Below, piece by piece: positions 45,762 to 57,779 of a DNA stretch of 64,000 bases. Source of the stretch: Taxillus chinensis. Its lineage: Eukaryota; Streptophyta; Magnoliopsida; Santalales; Loranthaceae. The position numbers and the translations under genes are program-made. The notes below the pieces were generated by a model. The model saw only the letters and a program-made list of their open reading frames with translations. It was not told the origin of the DNA and made no database searches. The stretch covers positions 9,029,799 through 9,093,798 of the forward strand of contig CM042086.1 in assembly GCA_023512835.1 (NCBI GenBank), written 5' to 3'. Position 1 is the stretch's first letter. Each line of letters begins with the position of its first letter.

Positions 45762-45942
45762 GTAATGCTTACGGGTCGCTGGGATTTAATGTATTCTACT
45801 TGAATGTACTTTGAAGCTGTGAACATTTTGTTTTTCCTTAAACCTTCCAATAAAATGTGTTTTTCAAATCTTTCATGGTACATTCCATTCATCACATATG
45901 CATATCATATTTGGTTACCAATTGTCATTCTTTTATAAACAG
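45762..45942 (+). other. Intron between protease and RT exons, B1
   Basis: 181 bp, GTAATG to TTATAAACAG, collinear with the B2 intron. As in B2, the upstream frame stops at the TAA inside the donor and splicing joins it in frame to YHNVNENIVCE. Conservation of both splice sites and of the phase in two separate insertions supports real use. Confidence 0.8.
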
Positions 45943-48270
45943 GTATCACAATGTCAATGAAAACATAGTATGCGAAAGCGAAACGAGATGCCAAAGGTTT
46001 GACCAAAGTCCAAACTGGGAGCAGCCCGTGTTTGAAGCCGATGAGAATGAGATAGAAGAGACACCTGAGCTACCAGGGGAGATTATACGCCTGTTGGAAA
46101 GGGAAGACCGTTTATCCGTTCCAAGTAAAGACCCAGTAGAAAACAATGAATTTGGGGACGACGGCCAAACCAAAAGAATTGGGGGTGGGGTCTTTGATAG
46201 CTACTGACATCAAGAGGAAGTTAATCGAGCCGTTAAGAAGCTACATCGATATTTTTGCATGGTCATACCAAGATATGCCCGGGTTAGACACGACATAGTT
46301 CAACATCACATACCCGTGAAGCCAGAGTGCAAGGCGGTACAGCAGAAATTACGAAGAATGAGGCCAGGAGATGATACTAAAGATTAAAGAAGAAGTCAAA
46401 AAGCAATGGGATGCAGGTTTCCTAAGTGTCTCCCACTATCCAGAATGGGTCGCTAATGTTGTACCAGTACCAAAGAAAGGGGGCAAAGTACGCATGTGTG
46501 TCGACTATAGAGACTTGAATTGGGCTAGTCCGAAAGACAACTTCCCGCTTCCTCATATTGACACCTTAGTGGATAATACAAAGAAAACATGCCCTATTTT
46601 CCTTCATGGATGGTTTCTCGGGCTATAATCAAATTCGTATGGCCCCCGAACACAAAGAGAGGACCACATTCACGACACTTTGGGGCACCTTTTGCTATAA
46701 CGTGATGCCTTTTGGCCTGAGGAATGCGGGGGCAACCTATCGCGAGCCATGGTGACCCTATTCCACGACATGATGCATAAAGAAGTCGAGGTATATGTGG
46801 ACGACATGATAGCCAAATCTCGAAGCACCGAAGATCATATCGAAGTACTCCGCAAGCTCTTCAACAGCTACGGAAATATCAATCGAAATTGAACCCCGAA
46901 AAGTGCATTTTCGGAGCCATGTCGGGAAAACTATTGGGTTTCATTGTGAGCCAAAAAGGGGTGGAAATCGATCCAGATAAAGTTCGAGCTATCCAAGAGA
47001 TGCCGCCGCCACGGACCATCAAGGAGGTTAGAGGATTCCTAGGGCGACCGAATTATGTTGCCCGATTTATTTCCCAATTGACGCCCACGTGTGAACCCAT
47101 TTTCAAGACTTTACGAAAGAACAACCCAGAAATTTGGAATGACAAGTGTCAAGAAGCTTTTGACAAGATCAAACAATATTTGTCTAATCCGCCTATTCTG
47201 GTCCCACCGGTCCGGATAGACCTCTGATCTTATACTTGACCGTTCAAGAGTCAGCGATGGGTTGTGTCTTGGGGCAACACGACTCTACAGGCAAGAAGGA
47301 GCAGGCCATTTATTACCTCAGCAAGAAGTTCACCATTAATGAAGAAAACTACACACCCTTGGAGAAGACGTGCTGTGCTCTTGTCTGGATAACGAGAAGA
47401 TTGAGGCAATACACTCTTTATCATACTACTTGGCTGATTTCAAGGCATGATCCGCTCAAATATCTCTTGGAAAAGCCATCCATTTCTGGAAGAATCGCCA
47501 AGTGGCGATTGATCCTATCGAGTACGATATCATCTACATACATCAAAAGGCCATAAAAGGAAGTGCAATAGCCGACTATCCTGGCGGATAGAGCGCTGGA
47601 AGACTTTGAGCCCATGACTATTGGCTTCCCAGGATGAGCACATTAACATCATTTCGGCCGAGGTATCGGACATATGGACGATGTGGTTCGATGGAGCCTC
47701 CGGTCTTTTAGGTCACGGTGTTGGGGCCATCCTGATATCCCCAAGAGGCGAACATTTCCCCATGGCGGCAAAGCTAACCTTCCCTTGTACAAACAATGTA
47801 GCAGAGTATGAGGCTTGTGTGATGGGACTTCAAGAGGCCATTAACAAAGGAATCAAAAAATTACGAGTGTTCGGCGATTCGGCACTCATCATTTTTCAAG
47901 TAAGGGGTGAATGGGAGACTCGAAACCACAAATTAATCCCATATCGGAAGCACGTTGAAGAGTTAGCCGAGCAATTCGAAGACATCACATTTGAGCATAT
48001 GCCCAGGGAATACAACCGGCTCCCTGACGCGCCGGCAACTTTAGCCTCCCTCCTTCGACTAGACACAAAGTTGGAAGTTCGGTCTTTCGATATCCGTATA
48101 CAAGATGCTCCTGCACATTGCACGGCCATTGAAGGACACACTGAAGAAAAATCTTGGTTTGAGGACGTCAAACAATATTTGCTTAAGCAAGAATACCCAG
48201 GAGAGGCCACCGAATCGATAAAAGAAATATCCGAAGGTCGCATCCAACTATTATTTCGATGGCTCAATTC
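45943..48270 (+). pseudogene. RT, RNase H and second RNase H of B1
   Basis: Same domain order as B2. RT pieces are at 46,371-46,628 (VRMCVDYRD), about 46,600-46,890 (DGFSGYNQI, YVDDMIAKS) and 46,889-47,227 (EVRGFLGRPNYVARF). RNase H is at 47,236-47,556 and the second RNase H at 47,621-48,277 (WFDGASGLLGHG, AEYEACVMG, GDSALI). B1 keeps the codons that became stops in B2 at 34,144 and 35,180. It has its own frameshifts, several at CCAGG/CCTGG-like spots (46,368, 47,578, 47,628). Confidence 0.87.
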
Positions 48271-49399
48271 AGTATAAGAGAAACCACGACATGGTGCTAT
48301 TGCGGTGTGTGGCAAAAGAAGAATCAACACAAATCATGAAAGAAGTGCACGAAGGGGAATGTGGTTCACATGCAAACGGACATGCATTAACAAGACAAAT
48401 CATGCGAATGGGCTACTATTGGGTCACCATGGAAAAGGATTGCATTGAATTTGTGCGCAAATGCCTCAAGTGTCAAATTTATGGCGACAAGATCCAAGTA
48501 CCGCCTTCCAAGCTACACGTGATGGTCTCCCCGTGGCCGTTCTCACTTTGGGGCATTGACGTTATCGGACCAATATCTCCAAAAGCGTCTAATGGTCATC
48601 GTTTCATTTTGGTAGCCATTGATTACTTCACCAAGTGGGTAGAAGCAGATCATATGCTAATGTCACACAAGCTGTGGTACTTCGATTTATACGGAACAAC
48701 ATCATATGCCGATATGGTCTTCCCGAGCAGATCATAACGGACAATGCTGCCAATTTGAACAGCCGGATGATAGGGAGGTTGTGCGAAACATACAAAATTC
48801 AACACCGCAACTCGACCCCCTATCGCCCAAAGATGAATGGAGCAGTCGAGGCAGCCAACAAGAACATCAAGAACATTATCAGAAAGATGACTGAAACGTA
48901 CAAAGATTGGCACGAGAAGCTACCTTACGCTTTGCACGCCTATCGTACCTCGGTGCGTACATCGACCGGGGGCAACTCCATTTTCTTTGGTCTACGGCAT
49001 GGAAGCGGTTCTACCGGTCGAAGTGGAGATACCTTCCCTCCGAATACTTAAGGATACTCGGCTCGAAGAAGTAGAATGGGTCCAAAGTCGTTATGAGCGG
49101 TTGAATTTAATTGAGGGCAAACGCCTGGCAGCGTTGCGAGAGGACAAGTGTATCAACAGAGAATGATGAACAATTACAATAAAAAGGTGAAGCCCGGAAG
49201 CTTTCAAGAAGGTGATCTTGTCCTTAAGAAGATCTTACCAATTCAACATGACCATAGAGGCAAGTGGACTCCCAATTATGAAGGCCCATATGTTGTGAAA
49301 AAAGCATTCTCGGGAGGCGCATTGATCCTTGCCAAAATGGATGGAGATGAGCTTCCTAATCCGGTGAATAACGACGCCGTCAAAACATTTTATGCTTAA
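48271..49399 (+). pseudogene. Integrase of B1
   Basis: The zinc module and first catalytic Asp are in 48,291-48,737. The remaining core (IITDNAANLN, NGAVEAANK) is in 48,635-49,051, after a frameshift at 48,648. A third slip at 48,968 (an extra G in a G run) precedes the C-terminal domain, which is well preserved at 49,148-49,399 (FQEGDLVLKKI, KWTPNYEGPYVV) and ends KTFYA-stop. Catalytic residues are present but not in one frame. Confidence 0.86.
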
Positions 49400-50569
49400 C
49401 TCTCATGTCTCCCCAACAAGGTTCTCATTCCTGTAATGAGCGGACTTGGTGAAAACCCGAAAGGGCACCAAGGGTAAAATACAAAGCTCCAACAAAAGAC
49501 AAAAAAAAAGAAAACAAAGGCGGACTTGGTGAAAACCCGAAAGGGCACCAAGGGTAAAATACAAAGCCAACAATAAATCTTGAAGGGTGAAATCAGTCGG
49601 AATCGAAAGAATCAGGATCACAAGAGATGGGATCCAAGCAAGAAAGACAACATCATCCAAAAAATAGTGACTGCAAACAGTGGAAGACTTGGTCAAACCT
49701 GCGGCACACTCGAATCAAATTTGTACATTATGCTTTTGAAGACTTGTGATTATATTTATCAGATTATGACAATAGGACACTTTTTATGATATAAATATGT
49801 TTTGTGGAATTAAACCAGCAAAAATCTTTTTCATCTCTTTAATCATGTTACATTGTTTTCATTTCACATTCAAGTAGAACATCTTAAATCCCCAGGTAAG
49901 CTCTTTTAGCATTGCCTTATGAGTGGGGCCAAGCTCAAAATCCCCAAACAACTTTGAAGCCCCCAACTCGGAGTACTCATATCTCCACGGGATATCACTA
50001 TCCCCAGGAGAAGCCGTCAAATCAATCTCCTCAATATGGCGAAGCAAAATTTAACAGACCCTTCATGCACAACCGAGAGTTCCCCGAAGAAAGACAGACG
50101 GATTCTCCATCCAAAGAGAATGTTGTTCCTCGGTGATACATCACATGGCATTCAATGCATACATCACATTGCATCGCATAGCATCATATTTCACCATAAA
50201 TTGAGGTTTATGCATCCCCGCATACGACATATTGCAGTCCATGCATCATTTGCATACATTCCGCACGCTCTATGATTTCAGGAATGTTACCGCCTCTGAA
50301 GATCCTAGAAGCATACCCAGCAAGCATTCTCATCAAGCTATCATTGCTTTCTTTGGTTCAATCGTACACCTCTTCCTTTGCAATTTCCCCAAGCACTAAG
50401 CGCATCCCTTTTGGCAATTGACAAACTTTTCCCACTTTGGGTCACCTCGTAGAGCGATCTCCTTGAGTGAACTCGTAGAGGGAGCTTAAATTGGGTTACT
50501 TCCCAAACTCACCAATTCTTTAAAGCATTTCCCCAAATACCAATTGATGTCTCCAACAAGTCTTTCCAG
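49400..50569 (+). other. 3' untranslated region of B1, unique part
   Basis: No gene. It contains a direct duplication of about 48 bp (49,440-49,487 and 49,519-49,567; core CGGACTTGGTGAAAACCCG), present once in B2. The rest is collinear with 36,717-37,859. Confidence 0.7.
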
Positions 50570-50627
50570 GTTTAAGCCTATCGTTCTTGTGGGCTATCCA
50601 TTTTCACTTTAAGCCTATCGTCGTTGT
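50570..50627 (+). repeat. Satellite array of B1, left stub
   Basis: About one and a half units of the 37-bp repeat, cut by the solo LTR; the array continues at 52,852. Confidence 0.88.
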
Positions 50628-52851
50628 TGTCACGTCCCCGAATTCCAGGGAACCCGGAACCGGGTACATGACTTCCCCTTGCCTGCACCCGAAGGTCAAG
50701 GGGTTGGTGACTAGCACCAATAGAGACCACACCGCGGGTCTTGTCTCAAATATGCAACCCTGTACGATCATACATCAAGGGTAATCCTGTACTTTCCCAT
50801 ACATCATCATGCATATAATAAGCCAAACAATCATACGGACATCACATCACCAACAAGATGCAAATATAACCGTCCACGGACTCATGTCCAGGATACAAAT
50901 ATAATACAATACACAATACAGAATACGATCGTATCATACATCGAGTAGTGGGCACGTCCTTCTGGAAGAAAGTCCTCCACTAGTCTCGGGTCACACCTGA
51001 AAAAGGTAAACAACAAGTAGGGGTGAGCGACAAGCTCGATAGGTGACCCCAACACTCCACATCATGCAACACATATAAGTCTATACTATATGCTCGGTAT
51101 ACTCGTGCACCGTGTAGTGTGCACAAACATCGAGACTCAACCTGCAACAAATATCAGGACAACTTGTCCACGATCCTCCATGGGATCCCAGCTCAGGGCA
51201 CTCGGCCCTAGCTCCACGAGCTCAACGGCTCAACTCAGGCCTTAGCTTGTCCACGGCGCAATATGCCCGGCCACGTCGCCACACGGGCCTGCCATCGGTG
51301 CATATGCTTGCCACGTCAACCACATAGCACCATCGGTGCATCACGGTGAGAACCCAAACAAGTCACGGAGTCCATGTCCCAATACCTCACACCAACATAC
51401 TAACATTAGTATGGCATGTCATGCTCAACATTTCCTTTGGGCCGTAGCCGGTCTTCCCAAGTAAATCCTCAATCCTTGATTTATGAAGGAAGTACCCATA
51501 GCAGACTATTTTCTTGAAATCAAAAGTCCCGGCATTGGGTTCCCATAGCATAAATAAGATAATCTGATTTTTAGGGATTTTTCTCGAGATGTCTAACCCC
51601 ACTTTCCAAAAATTCACCACTACGAACTTTTGGGTTTTTCCGAGATTTTACACTAAAACCCAATTTTCACATTTTGAAATAGTGGGAATTAATTTTTCTA
51701 GTATTTTTCTTTGAATCCAAATGGGGGGGTATTTCGTTATTTACATACTTAAATGTGTAGATGGGTATAGGTTGCAATGTAAATAGGTCCATCCAATCAA
51801 AATCGTATTTCGAATCGCCAGGTGAAACTACATTTTCGAATCGCATTTCGAATCTCGTTTCAACGCGCCTGACTCTCGAACCTACACTCGAACTACCTTC
51901 GAAAACTACCTTCGAAGTACCATGAACTGCCTTGAAACTCTCTTCGAAACTCCTTCGAACCTTCGAAACGACACTCGAAAATTTCACATTCGACACTCGA
52001 AATTACACTACATCGAACCTACCTTCGAACCTTCGAACCTTCGAAATCGCACATTCGAAATTTTCAATTTTTAGTCGATCTCATCGGCCGTTCTCTACCC
52101 AGTCCACGACGATTCTTGTTCATCATCGTTTTTCACGTTTCTCGTCCCGGATTCAACCCGGAATCTCATAAAACTCATACCTAATACTATATATTAGGTT
52201 TTAATTCACGTCTTACCCCTTAGAACGCATTTAAATACAAGATTCAACCAAAAATTGGTTTTTCCCCAAATTCTAGGGTTCAACACGAATTTGCATGATT
52301 TCATCAAATTCTTACATGTTAATCCAGAAAAACAGCAAGAAAAGGGTGAAGAATCAGTGGAACACCTACCTGGAATGATTCTTGATGCTTGAACGAGCTC
52401 AAAACGCCCCAAATCGCCAAGGCCTCCAAGCTTCCTTCTCTCTTTCTCTCTCTAAGCTCTCCAACGCAGAAACGTGAAACGCTGAAACGTAACGTGGAAG
52501 CTCTCTTTCCCCTATTTATATTTTTGCCAGTCAACTGACCTAGTCAACCATTGACCCAATCAATAATTAACCTCCAAGGTCCCGAACTCCAAATTGAGTC
52601 AAACTACAGTCAAAACGCTCGAAATGACGAGCACAATACTACACAGATATTAGTACACCCAAATGACCGCTCAAACGCAAAGTCAACCAATAGACCCCGA
52701 AAAGTCAACAATCGGGTCAAACGGGGCCCCGACTCGGAATCGGGCCCAAGTACAGTCAAAATGCTCACATTGACGGCTACACTACCGTCCTGATAGTTAC
52801 ATTCCCATAGAATGACTATCTCTCAAGACTACCCAAATACGAGTCTTTACA
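50628..52851 (-). mobile_element. Solo LTR, family C
   Basis: 2224-bp sequence bounded by TGTCACGTCCCC (50,628) and AGTCTTTACA (52,851), i.e. TG..CA, interrupting the satellite array with no internal domain, so a solo LTR left by LTR-LTR recombination. Minus orientation is shown by a TATA box read on the minus strand (AATATAAATAGG near 52,512-52,523) and by similarity of its end to 14,556-14,634. I see no clear 5-bp target duplication. It contains a dense TTCGAA motif cluster. Confidence 0.85.
51825..52065 (-). repeat. TTCGAA motif cluster in family C LTR
   Basis: More than a dozen TCGAA or TTCGAA words in about 240 bp, including runs of CCTTCGAA near 52,022-52,048. It lies upstream of the LTR's TATA box? 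In LTR orientation it is downstream of the TATA box at 52,515, so it would be in the transcribed leader. Confidence 0.65.
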
Positions 52852-53488
52852 GCGTGGGCTTTCCCGTTTTCAATTCAAGCCTATCGTTGCAGTGGGCCTT
52901 TTATTTTTCACTTTAAGCCTATCGTTCTTGTGGGCTTTCCCGTTTTTCAATTCAAGCCTATCGTTGCGGTGGGCCTTTTATTTTTCACTTTAAGCCTATC
53001 GTTCTTGTGGGCTTTCCCGCTTTTTCAAATTCAAGCCTATCGTTGCGGTGGGCCTTTCATTTTTCACTTTAAACCTATCGTTCTTGTGGGCTTTCCCGTT
53101 TTTCAATTCAAGCCTATCGTTGCGGTGGGCCTTTCATTTTTCACTTTAATCCTATCGTTCTTTGTGGGCTTTCCCGTTTTTAATTCAAGCCTATCGTTCT
53201 TTGTGGGCTATCCATTTTCAATTCAAGCCTATTGTTCTTTGTGGGCTATCCGTTTTCAATTCAAGCCCATCATTGTTGTGGGCCTTTTTCCATTTTCAAT
53301 TTGAGCCTATCATTGCCTGTGGGCCTTTCGGTTTTCAATTCAAGCCCATCATTGTGATGGCCCCCTTTTTCCATCTTTCAATTCGAGCCTATCGTTCTTG
53401 TGGGCCTTTCAACTTTTAGTTCACGCCCATCATTGTTGTGGGCCTTTTCTCTTTTTCGGTCCTAGCTTGTCATTGTTGTAGGCTTTCA
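52852..53488 (+). repeat. Satellite array of B1, right part
   Basis: About 16 units of the 37-bp family, many of the CGTTGCGGTGGGCC subtype, continuing the array interrupted by the solo LTR. Confidence 0.92.
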
Positions 53489-53698
53489 ATCTCCAGGTAT
53501 CAAGCGGCCTTAGATGCCTCATCAAGGTATTATCCAAGCACACCGGCCTGTGAAGCCCCTTTTCCCTCTCGGGGACAAACCCAACCGTCGCACTTCTTCC
53601 TCTAGGTAAGTCAGGTAAGTGCTCCAACCCGTCCAAAATGACTCCCTTTTTATCTTTGTACGCTATTTGTATACAAACAAGGCACAAAGAGGGGCAGC
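53489..53698 (+). other. Pre-LTR block and polypurine tract of B1
   Basis: Same unique block as 40,040-40,249, ending GGCACAAAGAGGGGCAGC before the LTR. Confidence 0.75.
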
Positions 53699-56600
53699 TG
53701 TTGGACCCCATTTTGTCCGGGTTGGACATACTAACCCCATTTGATATACCTTTCTGCCCATGCCATATACCTTGTTGAACAGGTCCACAATGATCCCATA
53801 CTTCCAAGGAATGGTTTACCTCAATTTGCACGAGATAGATACAATTGACACGAACGGGGAGTCCAAAATTAATGACCTCTGCTACAAGTCTTTGAAACGC
53901 CCCAAGATCAACACCAGGTGATGGAGGATGAAAAATGGAGACCAACGCACTTGACCGAGCTCAAATCGGACTTAAAATGAAGAAGTTATGGCCAAAACAA
54001 TTTTCGTTGGAAAAAGTCAAACTTGCCAAAAGACGGTCAATGCCCCGGGTCAAACTGCCCGCAAAAGTGATCATGCGAAACTCTTCAAAATGCCTATGTA
54101 GGCGAATACGGATCTCCCCAAACAATCCCTGGAAGGCTATCCATTTTTGCATTTTTTGGTGGGGGTAAAAAGGTAATTAAAAGTTTAAAAAAAAAATTCG
54201 GGGTTGACCTGTGATCGTTGACCTGCCGACATCTGCGACCCGTTGACCTTCGAAGCCTCGAAGCCCCGAAGCCTGAAGCCCCGAAGCCTCGAAGCCCCGA
54301 AGCTCGAAGCCCCGAAGCCTCGAGCTCGAAGCCTCGAAGCCTCGAAGCTCGAAGCCTCAAAGCCCCGAAGCCCCGAAGCCTCGAAGCCTCGAAGCCCCGT
54401 TGACTTGCCGATTCCACCTTCGACCCTTCGACCCCCGAAGCTCCGACCCTGCCGACACTCCGACCTTCGAACCTTGACTTGCAATACCGGTAAGTTTTCG
54501 GCCCGTTGACCGTTGACCTTCGACCTGCCGACACTTCGACCCGTTGACCGTTGACTTTTGCCCCACCGAAATTCGACCCACCGAAGCTTCGACCCTGCCG
54601 ACACTTCGACCTGCCGACACTCCGACCTGCCGACACTTCGAGTCTCGACCCCTTGACCTTCGCTGGCTTCCTCGTTGGCTATTTTTTTTTTCCTTGGTCG
54701 TTCACGGGACTTGTCTTCTGCGCTGGCCACCTAACAAAAATCATTTCTCAACAACCTGTCGGTCACATGCGCCGCTAAAATACAAATCCAAAAAGGCAAT
54801 CACGAGCCACCCTGTTTCCCGCATATACTATCCTCCCGACAAGGCATCAAACCTGCAAATTAAATATCGCACCAAATAATACACGAATTAATGACAGTGG
54901 AGCCAAAAACTTTTCTGGCAAAGACTTTAAGAAGCATTCGACGGTCCCTGCGCAGAAGAGAAGAGATTCTGGGGAGGAAAAATTCGTTAAGGAAAAAGAG
55001 AAGAGATTCGGGGGGAAAATTCATTAAGGAAAAAGAGAGAAAAAAGGAGAAAAAAGAAAAAAGGAGATCCGGCATAAGAAAAAAGCGATTTGCCCGTCCC
55101 TGCATCAAAAAAGGAAATTCGGGGAGAAAAGAAAAAAAGAGTAGTTTTTCATTGAAGAGAACCATCGAAAAAGGAGAGAGCCATCAAAGAAAAAACAGAG
55201 AGTGTGGGTTTCAGTGGAAGAGAATCGTCGAAAACGGGGAAGAGGGAACCCTCCATCGATCCAGGTGCAAAAAAAGAAAGAAAGAAAAAACAGAGAGCCC
55301 ACCCCCCCCCCTTTATCGTTGAAAACCTGCTGCCATTACAGAGAGCCCCCCCTTTCCAATCCCTTTTCCCTGACACCTCATTACGACTCTTTTACCCAAA
55401 AAAAAAAAAAAAAAAAAAAAGAGACAATTCCGGTTCTGCTTTTTGTTTCCTCTTCCTACGTCTCCATCAAAACAAAAACAATCGTTTCTTCATTCCCTAT
55501 TCCTTACACCTTACACCCATTCTCCTCAATTCCAGCCCAAAAAAAAAAATCTGAATCCAAAATATACATCATCCTCCTTTCCCACGTCTTCTACCCAAAA
55601 ACCCGAAAAAAGGCGGCTATCGGCGTGGACAGGATTCGCACAGCGATTCGGTGTTCAAAGCTTCAAAGTCGGTTTAGCCCTTATTTCTTCATTACTTTTC
55701 AGCTTATTTTGATATTTGATGTAACTCTTAATATTCCCTTGTATTTTTTTTTCTTTTTATTGGTTGCATTGTGTTTTCCTTGTATTTCCCTTTCCTTTGT
55801 ATATGTGTACCTTGTAATATGTAAAGTATAGCACAAAAAAAACGACAAACAAAGAAAAAGAGAGAGAGCAAAGGGAGGCATGAAGAAAAAGAAAAGAAAA
55901 AAGAGTGAATCATTATTTGATTTGTGGATGTCACAATCACACACATCACTTTACATGTTATTGTGTTAGTTCATAGTTTTATCCTTGCAAAAAAAGGACA
56001 ACAAAAAAGAAAACATTTTCAAAACCACAAAATGCATTTCAAAAAAAAACAAAAAAAAAAACAAACAAACAAAACAAAGCAAAACAAAAACAAACAAAAA
56101 AAATGTTTTCATGTTTTCAAACAAAAAAAAAGAAAAAACAAAATTAATACTTCAATTTCCAAAACCAAAAAAAAAACAAAAAAAAAACAAAAAAAAACAA
56201 AAAGACCAAAATGTTTTTTTTACAAAATATAGAAAACAAAAAAAATGTATGTTTTCTAACCCAAAAACAAAACAAAAAAAACAAAAAAAACAAAAAAACA
56301 AAACAAAACAAAAACAAAAAAAAAAGGGGAAAGATAAAAATCATTTTCTAGGACTTCAATTTCTCCAAAACAAAACCAAAAACCCAAAACCAACCCATAG
56401 GATCTCATTCTCCACTTCAAAACAAAAACCCAAAATTTTTAAAATTCCCTTTAGAAACCTAGGGTAAATCAATCTTAACCATAACTTCGACAAATAACTT
56501 AGTCAAATAAAAATCATAGACTTTTTAGGAAATTTAACCTGATCCACAGACGATAAAAATAAAAACCTCCTCCTCCTAAATTAGATACCGAAAGGGCGCT

Positions 56601-56798
56601 GTAGGGGTGCTAATCCTTCCCTACACGTAACCAACTCCCGAACCCATCTCCGATAACGCACCACACACTTAAGACTACTCAAAGTAGAGGGTATCCAACT
56701 GTACCCCAAAAACAACTGGTGGCGACTCTAGATTTTCTCACCATTGGTCTAGTTTGAGCTCACCCCAAAAGGGCCCTGGACGAAAACCGGTGATGACA
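53699..56798 (+). mobile_element. 3' LTR of B1
   Basis: 3100-bp LTR, TGTTGGACCCC to GGTGATGACA. Its distal half matches the LTR at 18,077-21,117, but a segment near 53,815-53,910 has the B2-type wording (AATTTGCACGAGATAG), making it a mosaic. W-boxes, minisatellite and A/C-rich tract are present. Confidence 0.93.
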
Positions 56799-57125
56799 CT
56801 TGTCATTGTTCGAATATAGCAAGTACACCCGAAGATCCTTAGATGACCAATGTTTGGTCTTCTTCCCTTCCATAACTCATAGGGTGTTTTCATGGCTCGT
56901 TTGTTAATTAGAGTTCTATTTTGTACATAACAAGCGTGGGCAACACTTCGATCCATAAGGATTTTGGGAACTGAGCTCTTATCAACATGGTTCTAGTTGC
57001 TTCAACTAAGGTCCTATTCTTTCTTTCAACTGACTCCATTTTGTTGTGGAGTTCTAAGTGCCGAGAAATTATCTTGGATACCATGTTAAATAAATCATCA
57101 ACATTGTAAGATGATCACCTTGCAA
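56799..57125 (-). pseudogene. Ty1/copia integrase, distal half of the split element
   Basis: Minus strand encodes KNRTLVEATRTML, CYVQNRTLINKRAMKTPYELW and HLRIFGCTCYI, the C-terminal part of a copia integrase. It joins across the 38.7 kb insertion to the NNKDYLNKFDAKS segment at 18,030-18,070. The first five bases, CTTGT, are the right target duplication. The integrase core and everything 5' of it are missing beyond about 57,125. Confidence 0.88.
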
Positions 57126-57779
57126 GATGTCAGGGTATTTTTTTTCTTGAAAATGACAAGTGACTCGAAAACTTAATGTTAATAAGATAAAAACACTAAG
57201 GATTTTTTTTTTTTTTTTTTTTGTGTATAGCTTAGCCAAACTTGGTCAAGAAAAGCGCAACATACAATTGCATGAATATTTAGCCCCCACTTATTAAAGT
57301 TGCAGGAGAGGCCTGTGGATGATCTTCAGCTTCTATTGATCAAAATGTCCAAAAATGTGAATCTCCCACAATATGTTTGATAGAAGGCCATGTAAATGTT
57401 TATAATAATCTTAGTTTTGGTTTCTAAAATATCAGTGTGGCTTCTGGGCTGCAGGTGCTGGGCTTGTGGTGTTTGATTTTATTGGTGTGAAGGTCCTTTT
57501 TTCTGGCAAGAAAAAGTGAATGATGAGCACTAAAATATACTTGTCAAAACAGTGTTTTGGGCTGCTACAAAAGCCTTTTGCATCGGTTGCCCTGCGATAT
57601 AATCAACAATTTATATCGAAAACACACACACACACAATTTTTATGTTAATGCTTCTTTCAATTACATGCCCTTCACTAGCAGCCACCATGGGAGGTTGGT
57701 GAGACTTGGATGACCACATGCACTGGAAATCATTTTCTCAGCCCAGCGATGGTGAGACTGGGTTAGGTCGGAGAAAGAT
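57126..57779. other. Non-coding, T-rich
   Basis: No supported gene. A 20-base T run at 57,203-57,222 and a short CA run at 57,626-57,638 are the only features. Confidence 0.6.

Larger units (their letters stand above)
18077..56798 (+). mobile_element. Tat/Ogre-like gypsy element B1 with nested insertions
   Basis: Giant LTR retrotransposon bounded by TGTTGGACCCC (18,077) and GGTGATGACA (56,798), with a perfect 5-bp target duplication. Removing B2 (24,297-43,185) and the solo LTR (50,628-52,851) leaves about 17.6 kb: LTR, ORF1, gag, protease, G-patch, intron, RT, RNase H, second RNase H, integrase, satellite-bearing 3' region, LTR. The pairing of the outer LTRs is supported by shared sequence near their 3' ends (TTTAGAAACCTAGGGTAAAT) that differs from the inner pair. 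The second RNase H, the extra ORF1 and the intron place it in the Tat/Ogre group. Confidence 0.93.
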
